Shown here in pieces: positions 57,486-64,000 of a DNA stretch of 64,000 bases. The position numbers and the translations under genes were made by a program. Every line of letters starts with the position of its first letter. Within the stretch, counting starts at the first letter, position 1. The notes beneath the pieces were generated by a model. It ran no database searches and had not been told where the DNA came from. It was given only the letters and a program-made list of their open reading frames with translations. This DNA is from Streptomyces sp. Mut1 (GTDB lineage: Bacteria > Actinomycetota > Actinomycetes > Streptomycetales > Streptomycetaceae), in the NCBI RefSeq assembly GCF_030719295.1, contig NZ_CP120997.1, positions 5,405,501 through 5,469,500 on the forward strand, read 5' to 3'.

Positions 57486-58733
57486 ATGAGCTTGACCATG
57501 CCGGACGCGCACCGGCCTCTCGTGCCTGTGCGCCTGGACGTCGACCGCTGGGCCACCCGGCGGACCCGCAGGAGAGTGCTGGCCGTGGTGCACACGGTCA
57601 CCGCGGGGCAACGACTGCTCGAAGCCGTACGTCTGCTGGAGGGCGACGCGCGGTTGCAGGTGTTCTTCACTCAGGCGCCCGACGTGTTCAGCCACGGGGT
57701 GGACCACTTCCTGGAACAGCTGGGCGGCCTCGTGCTGCCCTGGCACCAGGCGGTGCAGACGCCGTTCGATCTGGCACTGGCCGCGGCCCACGGCGGACTG
57801 GGCGAACTGCACGCCCCGGTGATCGTGCTGCCGCACGGCGCCGGGCACAACAAGCTGATCCCCGCCGGCCGGCGCGGCCGCCCGGTCGCCGGACGCGGGA
57901 TCTACGGACTCGACCGGCAGTGGCTGATCCAGGACGGCCGGCTGGTGCCCGAATCGATCGTGCTCGCCCACCACGAGGACATGACGCGGCTCGGCCGTGA
58001 ATGCCCCGAGGCCCTGCCCGCGGCCGAGGTGGTCGGCGACCCCTGCTTCGACCGGATCACGGCGAGCCTGCCCCAACGGGCCCTCTACCGCGACGCCCTG
58101 GGCGTCGGGCCGCGGCAGCGACTGGTGACGGCCTGCTCCACCTGGGGGCCGGGTTCCCTCCTCGGCCGGCAGTGGGAACTGCTGGAACGACTGGTCGCGG
58201 AGCTGCCCCGGGACGGCTTCCGGGTCGCCCTCCTGCTCCACCCGCACGTCTGGAACGCCCACGGCGCCTGGCAGATACGCAGCTGGCTCGCGGGGTTCGG
58301 ACGCTCCGGGCTGTTGCTGATCAGCCAGTACGCCGACTGGGTCGGGGCGCTGGTGGCCGCCGACCACATCGTCGGGGACCACGGTTCGCTCACCCTCTAC
58401 GGGGCCATGACCGGCGTTCCCGTCTTCATGGGCAGTGACCCGGAGGGCGACCTGGACCCCGCCTCGCCCGCCGCCGAACTGGCCTCCTTCGCCCCCAGAC
58501 TGCACACCGGCCGCCCCCTGGACCGCCAGCTCGCCCGCGCCGCCTCGGCCCACCGCGCCGAGCGCTACGAACAGGTGGCGGCCCGGATCACCTCGGAGCC
58601 GGGGCGGTTCGCCGTCAGGATGCGCGCCCTGATCTACCGCAAGCTCCGACTGCGCGCCCCCGCGGCCCGGCCGCATACGGACCATGCCCCACTGCCGGTC
58701 ACCGTGCGGCCCGGCGAACGCGGGCCGGCCTGA
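57486..58733 (+). CDS. GT-B-like (CDP-glycerol transferase-like) protein
   Basis: 415 residues. Two Rossmann-like halves suggest a GT-B fold: RRVLAVVHTVTAGQRLLEAV, HAPVIVLPHGAGHNKL, a central RLVTACSTWGPGSLLGRQW, then VALLLHPHVWNAHGAW and HIVGDHGSLTLYGAMTGVPV, which resembles the acceptor/donor region of TagB/TagF and epimerase-like transferases (HxH...SDxxS pattern with GDHGS here). Similar streptomycete proteins are sometimes mislabelled as translation initiation factors. Substrate unknown. ATG 57486; the stop overlaps the next start (TGATG), so translation is coupled. The 272-base upstream region is shared with the SARP gene. Confidence 0.65.
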   Translation: MSLTMPDAHRPLVPVRLDVDRWATRRTRRRVLAVVHTVTAGQRLLEAVRLLEGDARLQVFFTQAPDVFSHGVDHFLEQLGGLVLPWHQAVQTPFDLALAAAHGGLGELHAPVIVLPHGAGHNKLIPAGRRGRPVAGRGIYGLDRQWLIQDGRLVPESIVLAHHEDMTRLGRECPEALPAAEVVGDPCFDRITASLPQRALYRDALGVGPRQRLVTACSTWGPGSLLGRQWELLERLVAELPRDGFRVALLLHPHVWNAHGAWQIRSWLAGFGRSGLLLISQYADWVGALVAADHIVGDHGSLTLYGAMTGVPVFMGSDPEGDLDPASPAAELASFAPRLHTGRPLDRQLARAASAHRAERYEQVAARITSEPGRFAVRMRALIYRKLRLRAPAARPHTDHAPLPVTVRPGERGPA

Positions 58734-59380
58734 TGGGCGCGACGACGGTGCGTCTCACCGAGGACGTCCAGCAGCGGGGCGTCCGCCGTACCGGAGCCAC
58801 CGTGCTGCAGGCCGGCCGCGCGCTGCGGGACGTCGACGAGCATCTGCGCGTCCGGTTCGCCACGCCGCCCCCGATGCCGCTGCTGGCCGACGTCCTGGTG
58901 GCGGAACTCCCCTCCGCCGGGGACCTCCTGACGGGGCATGCGCGGTACGAGGGCCCCGTCCGGTACGCGGCCGGACTCGCCGACCGCCACCCCGGCGCCC
59001 TGGTGGTGGCCGTGTACCGGGGGAACCACTGCTGGCTGCGGTGCGGCGGCCGGCCACGGCTGCTGGTCCACGGCCGGGGATGGCCGGCACAGTCCTGGGC
59101 GGTCTGGGCCTCGGTCGCGCACGTCTGGCTGGTGGCTGGCCTGGACCCGGACGGATTCGACCCGGCCGCCATCCGGGTCGTCAGGACCGTACGCGGCTAC
59201 GGGCCGGCGTCCCCGCCGTCCCGCACGTCCTCGGGGCCGGCCGCACCCGGGGCCTCGGCGTCCGGAGCCCCGGGCTCCGTCTCCGCCGGCTCCAGGGCGC
59301 CGAGCCGTGCCCGCGCCTCGTCCGCCTCCGCCGACCGCGACCGGCCGGCTGAGGCGTACAGGGACAGCGCCCTGCTGTAG
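58733..59380 (+). CDS. Unknown protein coupled to the GT-B-like gene
   Basis: 215 residues starting in the stop of the previous gene (TGATG). Residues 1-160 look like a folded domain (MPLLADVLVAELPSAGDLLT, ALVVAVYRGNHCWLRCGGRP, WAVWASVAHVWLVAGLDPDG), whereas the last ~60 are Ser/Ala/Pro/Arg-rich and lie antisense to the NB-ARC gene's 3' end (overlap 59197-59380). I do not recognise the family. Two Cys in NHCWLRCGG might bind metal or form a disulphide. Acts presumably with the protein encoded upstream. Confidence 0.6.
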   Translation: MGATTVRLTEDVQQRGVRRTGATVLQAGRALRDVDEHLRVRFATPPPMPLLADVLVAELPSAGDLLTGHARYEGPVRYAAGLADRHPGALVVAVYRGNHCWLRCGGRPRLLVHGRGWPAQSWAVWASVAHVWLVAGLDPDGFDPAAIRVVRTVRGYGPASPPSRTSSGPAAPGASASGAPGSVSAGSRAPSRARASSASADRDRPAEAYRDSALL

Positions 59381-61431
59381 TACCGCCGGGCCTGCTGGGG
59401 CTGCCCGCGCCGCTCGGAGAGCCGGGCCAGGGCTCCGAGCACGTGGGCGGCCTCGAATCCGGCCCCCTCCGCCTGGAGCGCGGACAGCGCCGCCGACAGC
59501 TCCGACTCCGCTCGGGCGAGCCTGCCCAGCCCCACGCAGGCCCGCCCGGTCAGACCGGCGGCCCGCGCCGCGTTGTACGTGTCGCCGGCCGCCTCCAGAG
59601 CGAGGCGGGCGGCCTCGGCGTTGACGACGGCGTCCTCGTACCGCTCCTCGGCCAGGGCGACATCGGCCAGATTGAACCGGGCCAGCGCACCGGCCCGGAG
59701 ATCCCCGCAGGCGGGAAGCCCGGTCGCGGCGCGGGCGAACAGCTCGGCCGCGCGGTCGAGCCGCCCGAGCCGCCGATGGGCCAGACCCCGGTAGTTCAGC
59801 GTCCGGGCGTGCCCGAGGGCGTCGCCGCGCGCCAGGAAGGAGGCGGAGGCCCGCTCGAACATGGCGAGCCCCTCGGCGTGGTCCCCCGTGGCGAGCTTCC
59901 CCAGGGCCCCGGAGGTGAGCATCCGGCAGACGGCCTCCTCGTTCCCCGCCTCCTCGGCGGCGAGCAGCCCCTCCTCGTGCGACTCGCGCCACTCCCCGTA
60001 GAGCTTGCGGCGCGGGAACAGCGGCCACAGCGCGTCGGTGAGCCCCCAGGCGAGTTCCGGGGCGCCCATCGGGCGCGCGAGGCGGATCACCGCCATCAGG
60101 TTGGGCAGTTCCCGCTCCAGCCAGTCCAGCGCGGCCTCCGGCCCCGTCTGCCCGCCCACCGGGCCGAGGTCCTCCCGGACGCCGGGCTCCGGCTCGGGGT
60201 CCGGCGCGGGGAGCGAGCGTCCCGGCTCGATGATCTCCTCGGCCCGGCGGGTATTGGCGAGATAGTGGTGACCGATGCGGAGCAGGGCCGCGGCCCGTTC
60301 CTCGCCGCTCTCCTCCTGCGCCGCCCGCGCGGCGGCGTGCAGCCGCACCAGATCGTGGAACCGGTAGCGCTCGCCGCCCGACGACCCGGCGATGTCGACA
60401 AGCAGATTCGCGTCGTGCAGCGCGTCGAGCGCCTCGACGGCATCCCCGCCCAGCAGCGCGTGTGCCACCGGGGCGCCGAACTCCCGGCCCGGGTGGAGCC
60501 CCAGCAGCCGGTAGAGGCGGGCGGCCGTGGTGGGCAGGCTCTGGTAGGAGAGGTCCAGCGCCGCCCGTACGTCGTGGTCGCCCTCTATCGCCAGGGCCCT
60601 CAGCCGCTCGTGCTCCTCGGACAGGGCGCGGACCATCGCGGTGATGCCCTGCCGGGGGCGGGCCGCCAGCCGCGCCCCGGCGATGCGTACCGCGAGCGGC
60701 AGGCCCGCGCAGAGCAGGACGAGAGCCCGCGCCTCCTCGGGCTGGGCGGCGACCCGGCCGTCGGCGAGGGTCGCGTCGAGCAGTTCCACCGCGGCCTCGG
60801 TGGAGAGGGGTTCCAGGTGGAGCACATGGCCCCCGTCGAGGCTCAGCCCCGACATCCGCCGACGGCTGGTCACCGCCGTCACACACCGCCCCGCGGGTAA
60901 CAGGGGCCGTACCTGGGCCGCGGTCGCGGCGTCGTCGAGCAGGACCACGAGCCGCCGGTCAGCGGTCAACGACCGGTAGAGCGCGACCCGTTCGCCCAGC
61001 GTCGGCGGTACCTGGCCGGTGGGGACGCCGAGCGCCCGCAGGAACCGCCCCACCACCTCGCCGGGGTCGACGGGCCCGCCCGGTGCCTGGGCGCCCAGGT
61101 CGGCGTACAGCTGACCACCGGGGAAGTCCGGGCGCAGGGCGTGCAGCCAGGCCAGCGCGACCGCGGTCTTCCCCACCCCGCCCAGCCCGCTCACCGCCGC
61201 CAGCGTGGAGTGGCCGCCCTCCGCGGCCCGGCAGCGGTGCGCCTCAAGGGTGCGGAGTTCGTCCGTCCGGTCCGTGATGCGGACCGAGGGCGGTAACTGC
61301 CAGGGCGGCGGCACCTCTTCCCGTGGGGCGGCGCCCGACACATGGATGCCGCCGTCCACGTTTCTCGCCTGCACCACGAAGCCGTGCACCGTACCGCTCA
61401 GATCGTTGTTGGTGTGCTCGTGCCCCCGCAT
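59197..61431 (-). CDS. NB-ARC/TPR STAND protein with RHIM-like amyloid motif
   Basis: 744 residues. The N terminus has LSGTVHGFVVQARNVDGG (residues 11-28), like the actinobacterial amyloid-signalling motif related to RHIM. NB-ARC follows with P-loop G82-LGGVGKT-89, VVLLDDAATAAQVRPLLPAG and CVTAVTSRRRM, a winged-helix region, and TPRs (LNYRGLAHRRLGRLDRAAEL, AAGLTGRACVGLGRLARAES). Oligomerisation of the NTPase would bring the N-terminal motifs together to template a partner. ATG 61431 follows GGAGGGG by five bases; an ATG 14 codons upstream has a poorly spaced site. Its 3' end overlaps a convergent gene. Confidence 0.85.
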   Translation of the reverse strand: MRGHEHTNNDLSGTVHGFVVQARNVDGGIHVSGAAPREEVPPPWQLPPSVRITDRTDELRTLEAHRCRAAEGGHSTLAAVSGLGGVGKTAVALAWLHALRPDFPGGQLYADLGAQAPGGPVDPGEVVGRFLRALGVPTGQVPPTLGERVALYRSLTADRRLVVLLDDAATAAQVRPLLPAGRCVTAVTSRRRMSGLSLDGGHVLHLEPLSTEAAVELLDATLADGRVAAQPEEARALVLLCAGLPLAVRIAGARLAARPRQGITAMVRALSEEHERLRALAIEGDHDVRAALDLSYQSLPTTAARLYRLLGLHPGREFGAPVAHALLGGDAVEALDALHDANLLVDIAGSSGGERYRFHDLVRLHAAARAAQEESGEERAAALLRIGHHYLANTRRAEEIIEPGRSLPAPDPEPEPGVREDLGPVGGQTGPEAALDWLERELPNLMAVIRLARPMGAPELAWGLTDALWPLFPRRKLYGEWRESHEEGLLAAEEAGNEEAVCRMLTSGALGKLATGDHAEGLAMFERASASFLARGDALGHARTLNYRGLAHRRLGRLDRAAELFARAATGLPACGDLRAGALARFNLADVALAEERYEDAVVNAEAARLALEAAGDTYNAARAAGLTGRACVGLGRLARAESELSAALSALQAEGAGFEAAHVLGALARLSERRGQPQQARRYYSRALSLYASAGRSRSAEADEARARLGALEPAETEPGAPDAEAPGAAGPEDVRDGGDAGP

Positions 61432-61557
61432 GCGTTCCCCTCCGGACAGCCGAGTGCCGACTTCCACAGACATCCTTTCCGTACGTGCGCTCGATACCCG
61501 GGCCCGCGGCGGCCGACTGCGGCCGATTGCCGAATCCCGCGTCGCATCGAGGTGTTT

Positions 61558-61580
61558 CGCATATGTCGCAGGCATATGCG
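61558..61580. promoter_or_regulatory. Perfect inverted repeat CGCATATG-N7-CATATGCG
   Basis: Arms 61558-61565 and 61573-61580 are exact and A+T-rich for this genome, centred about midway between the two divergent starts and just upstream of a CATAGT box. Typical size for a dimeric repressor or activator site. Regulator unknown. Confidence 0.5.
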
Positions 61581-61659
61581 TGCGCCTGAGTGACCATAGT
61601 GCCGCGAGAGGCCGCCGGTACCGGGAATGGGGCCTTGGTCGGTGTACGTCCGCCCGGTA

Positions 61660-61792
61660 AAGTGCGAGACGCCGCGACTGGCGCGCATCCCCGCGCGGGG
61701 TGCTCAGTGGAATCGACCACGAGGGAGCGGCACACCCCGGGCGTGCCCGGGGGCGTCATGCCGGAGAGCCGTCCGCCTGGGCATCCGGGTCC
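61660..61792 (+). ncRNA. ZTP (pfl) riboswitch in the glyA leader
   Basis: Conserved ZTP elements appear in order: CTGGCG (61678-61683), GTGGAA then ACCACGAGGGAGCG in the middle, and the hallmark CCGCCTGGGCA (61773-61783). ZTP riboswitches sense the folate-stress alarmone Z nucleotides and commonly control glyA and purine genes. Just downstream CCGGGTC (61785-61791) can pair with GACCCGG (61812-61818), whose 3' end abuts and partly covers the GGGAGG ribosome site, so translational control is plausible. Identified by eye; covariance-model score not computed. Confidence 0.8.
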
Positions 61793-61828
61793 ACGCCGCA
61801 GCCATGCGACCGACCCGGGAGGAACCCC

Positions 61829-63112
61829 GTGACCGCGTCCGTACCCGCACAGCCCCGCCACCCCGCCCTGGCGGCAGCCGATCCGGAGCTCGCCGCACTC
61901 GTGGCCGCCGAGGAACAGCTCCAGGCCGACACCCTGCGCCTGATCCCCAGCGAGAACTACGTCTCCGCCGCCGTGCTCGAAGCCTCCGGCACGGTGCTCC
62001 AGAACAAGTACTCCGAGGGGTACCCCGGCAAGCGCTACTACGAGGGCCAGCAGGTCATCGACCAGGTCGAGACCCTCACCGCCGAGCGCGCCCGCGCCCT
62101 CTTCGGCATGGACCACGCCAACGTCCAGCCGTACTCCGGCTCACCCGCCAACCTCGCCGTCTACCTGGCCTTCCTCAAGCCCGGCGACACCGTGCTCGGC
62201 ATGTCCCTGCCGATGGGCGGCCACCTCACGCACGGCTGGGGCGTCTCCGCCACCGGCACCTGGTTCAACGGCGTCCAGTACGGCGTGCGCCGCGACACCG
62301 GCCGCGTCGACCTGGACGAGGTCCGCGACCTGGCCCTCGCCGAGCGGCCGAAGCTGATCTTCTGCGGCGGCACCGCCGTGCCCCGCGAGATCGACTTCGC
62401 GGGCTTCGCGGAGATCGCCCGCGAGGTGGGCGCGGTCCTGGTCGCCGACATCGCCCACATCGCGGGCCTGATCGCGGGCGGCGCCCACCCCTCGCCCGCC
62501 CCGTACGTGGACGTCGTCTCCACCACCACCCACAAGACCCTGCGCGGCCCGCGCGGCGCGATGCTGCTCAGCCGCGTCGAGCACGCCCGCGCCCTGGACC
62601 GCGCCGTCTTCCCCGGTCTCCAGGGCGGCCCGCACAACCAGACCACGGCCGCCATCGGCGTCGCCCTGAACGAGGCGGCCACCCCGGCGTTCTGCTCCTA
62701 CGCCCACAGGGTGGTCGCCAACGCGCGAGCACTGGGCGGGGAACTGGCCGCCCGGGGCTTCGACCTGGTCTCCGGCGGCACCGACAACCACCTGCTCCTG
62801 GTGGACCTCACCAGCAAGGACATCCCCGGCAAGACCGCCGCCAAGGCCCTCGACCGCGCCGGCATCGTCGTCAACTACAACGCCGTCCCCTACGACCCCC
62901 GCAAGCCCTTCGACCCTTCCGGCATCCGCATCGGCACCCCGGCGCTCACCTCGCGGGGCGTCCCCGGGTCGGAGATGGCGGCCGTCGCGGAGTGGATCGA
63001 CCGCGTGATCACGGCTGCCCGCGCGGGCGACGAGGCCACGATCGGCGCGGTGCGGGCCGAGGTGAAGGAACTGATGGCCGGGTACCCGGCCCCGGGGTTG
63101 CCGGTCGCCTGA
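61829..63112 (+). CDS. glyA: Serine hydroxymethyltransferase
   Basis: 427-residue PLP enzyme converting serine and tetrahydrofolate to glycine and 5,10-methylene-tetrahydrofolate. Family segments: RLIPSENYVSAAVLEASGTV, NKYSEGYPGKRYYEG, VADIAHIAGLIAGG, PLP-binding K236 in STTTHKTLRGPRG, and GGTDNHLLLVD. GTG 61829 follows GGAGG by six bases; the in-frame upstream extension overlaps the riboswitch and is rejected. Control by the leader at 61660 ties it to one-carbon status. A perfect terminator stem follows 17 bases after the stop. Confidence 0.96.
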   Translation: MTASVPAQPRHPALAAADPELAALVAAEEQLQADTLRLIPSENYVSAAVLEASGTVLQNKYSEGYPGKRYYEGQQVIDQVETLTAERARALFGMDHANVQPYSGSPANLAVYLAFLKPGDTVLGMSLPMGGHLTHGWGVSATGTWFNGVQYGVRRDTGRVDLDEVRDLALAERPKLIFCGGTAVPREIDFAGFAEIAREVGAVLVADIAHIAGLIAGGAHPSPAPYVDVVSTTTHKTLRGPRGAMLLSRVEHARALDRAVFPGLQGGPHNQTTAAIGVALNEAATPAFCSYAHRVVANARALGGELAARGFDLVSGGTDNHLLLVDLTSKDIPGKTAAKALDRAGIVVNYNAVPYDPRKPFDPSGIRIGTPALTSRGVPGSEMAAVAEWIDRVITAARAGDEATIGAVRAEVKELMAGYPAPGLPVA

Positions 63113-63128
63113 CGCGGCGCGCATGACT

Positions 63129-63162
63129 GTGCCCCGCACCGGAGTCGACCGGTGCGGGGCAC
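63129..63162. terminator. Perfect 14-bp stem between glyA and the DUF397 gene
   Basis: GTGCCCCGCACCGG (63129-63142) and CCGGTGCGGGGCAC (63149-63162) pair exactly around AGTCGA. It lies between convergent genes and probably ends both transcripts. Confidence 0.9.
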
Positions 63163-63172
63163 GGCTTGGGGC

Positions 63173-63418
63173 TCAGCCCCGGGCGGCGTACGTGACGAAC
63201 TCGCCCCACGCGGCGGGGGAGAGGGCGAGTTCGGGGCTGTGCTGGTCCTTGGAGTCCCGGACATGGACGGCGGCGGGGCAGGCGGCGACCTCGACGCAGC
63301 TGTCGCCCTCCGAGCCGCTGTAGCTGGACTTGTGCCAATCCATTGCCACCTCGACGCAGGCGTCGCCCTGAGAGCCGCTGTAACTGCTCTTGAACCAGGT
63401 CAGGCCGGACGTGCTCAT
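63173..63418 (-). CDS. DUF397 protein with duplicated motif
   Basis: 81 residues. DUF397 partner of XRE/DUF5753 regulators. The family motif appears twice in tandem: WFKSSYSGSQGDACVEVA and WHKSSYSGSEGDSCVEVA, then the usual VHVRDSKDQHSPELALSPAAWGEF. Most members have one copy, so the N-terminal copy is an internal duplication of about 50 bases. ATG 63418 overlaps the regulator's stop (ATGA). Such pairs act in development and antibiotic control (WhiJ-like systems). Confidence 0.9.
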   Translation of the reverse strand: MSTSGLTWFKSSYSGSQGDACVEVAMDWHKSSYSGSEGDSCVEVAACPAAVHVRDSKDQHSPELALSPAAWGEFVTYAARG

Positions 63419-64000
63419 AGCGCTCCTCGCATTCGCTTCAGCAGGCTCAGCGAGTCCTCGGGAGTCAGAGCCTGTGAACGCAGTTTCGCATACCGCTGCT
63501 GGAGGATGCTGATCTCTTTCGGATCGGAGATCAGCCGCCCGTTCTGCTGGCCCTCCGAGTAGGCGAACCATCGGTGTTCGGGCGTTTCCGCCAGCAGGAT
63601 CGGGCCATCCGTGCCTGCGTGGTGTGGCTGACGCATGGGCATGATCTGAAACTCCACGTTCCAGTTTCCCTCGATCAACTCGATCAAGTGGTCGAGGAGT
63701 TCGCGCGTGACGTCGTCCCCGCCCGTGTGTCGCTCCAGCACCGACTGCTCCACGATGAAGCTGACGGCGGTAGGCGGCTTCCGGTTTACGGACAGCAGTT
63801 CTTGACGGGCCATCCGTGCCGCGATCCGCTCTTCCAGCTCCTCCGGGTCCGGCAGGGGTGGGACGTCGAGCGAGATGGCCCGCGCGTACGCCTCGGTCTG
63901 CAACAGGCCCGGGATCACCCGGCAGTCGTACGTGTAGAGGCTGATCGCCGTCGCCTCCAGGCGTGCCCACTGCACGAACCAACTCGCGAGACCGGCCTGC
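63415..64000 (-). CDS. XRE-family regulator with DUF5753 (5' partial)
   Basis: The visible 195 residues are a DUF5753 ligand/partner domain (LEATAISLYTYDCRVIPGLL, QTEAYARAI, ELLDHLIELIEGNWNVEFQI, FAYSEGQQNGRLISDP). The frame stays open to the window edge (AGLASWFVQWARLEA), so the N-terminal helix-turn-helix lies outside. An internal ATG-like GTG at 63975 should not be taken as the start. It is the regulator partner of the overlapping DUF397 gene. Confidence 0.9.
   Translation of the reverse strand, partial: QAGLASWFVQWARLEATAISLYTYDCRVIPGLLQTEAYARAISLDVPPLPDPEELEERIAARMARQELLSVNRKPPTAVSFIVEQSVLERHTGGDDVTRELLDHLIELIEGNWNVEFQIMPMRQPHHAGTDGPILLAETPEHRWFAYSEGQQNGRLISDPKEISILQQRYAKLRSQALTPEDSLSLLKRMRGAL

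Larger units (their letters stand above)
61432..61828. other. Divergent region between NB-ARC/TPR gene and glyA
   Basis: 397 bases. From left to right: NB-ARC gene promoter side, a perfect inverted repeat (61558-61580), a CATAGT box (61595-61600) that could be a glyA -10 element, and the ZTP riboswitch-like leader ending at the glyA ribosome site. No protein gene seen. Confidence 0.6.

Overview
The window is about 72% G+C with strong third-position G/C bias, many GTG starts and dense four-base start/stop overlaps. The gene content (a conservon, SARP and FxSxx-COOH genes, DUF397, Ku with a lysine-rich tail) points to a Streptomyces chromosome. The segment sucA, sensor kinase, response regulator, lon looks like ordinary core streptomycete chromosome. 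I saw no tRNA, rRNA, insertion sequence or CRISPR array.

Region 1 (1-13.6 kb, + strand) is the most unusual part. A radical SAM/SPASM gene of the FxsB type (5' end outside the window) overlaps a HExxH gene. These are followed by a TIR-like/NB-ARC/TPR protein, a small Trypco1-like protein, a BchI/MoxR-like AAA ATPase, a VWA protein, a CHAT caspase-like protease and a second TIR-like/NB-ARC/TPR protein. It reads as one unit that couples RiPP-type peptide modification to a multi-part NTPase, protease and STAND signalling or conflict system. A perfect 27-bp stem closes it.

Region 2 (13.6-26.8 kb) is mostly housekeeping: the 2-oxoglutarate dehydrogenase/decarboxylase SucA/Kgd, an OmpR-type two-component pair, a spermidine synthase-like protein, Lon protease with a HAIR-like HspR operator, a NodB-type deacetylase lipoprotein, a GH25 muramidase, a MarR regulator and a PP2C-like protein.

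Region 3 (27-42.4 kb) begins with a four-gene conservon (sensor kinase, roadblock, DUF742, GTPase) followed by an FAD monooxygenase. Next come a secreted NlpC/P60 protein, a pseudokinase fused to a PQQ-type propeller, a TetR regulator near two divergent diiron proteins, a kinase-fold protein and a proline-rich membrane protein.

Region 4 (42.4-53.6 kb) is envelope-centred: a small lipoprotein, an amidase, a second-type PBP/FtsW pair, an orphan lipoprotein/sensor kinase pair, a zinc-ribbon protein and a HEAT-repeat protein. It ends with the divergent NHEJ pair LigD-polymerase and Ku.

Region 5 (53.6-64 kb) holds a SARP-NB-ARC-TPR regulator, a GT-B-like protein with an unknown partner, and an NB-ARC-TPR protein whose N terminus resembles an amyloid-signalling (RHIM-like) motif. 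glyA follows, preceded by a probable ZTP riboswitch, and the window ends with a DUF397/XRE-DUF5753 pair. Counting the SARP, the window has four STAND NTPase-TPR proteins, which is a high density.
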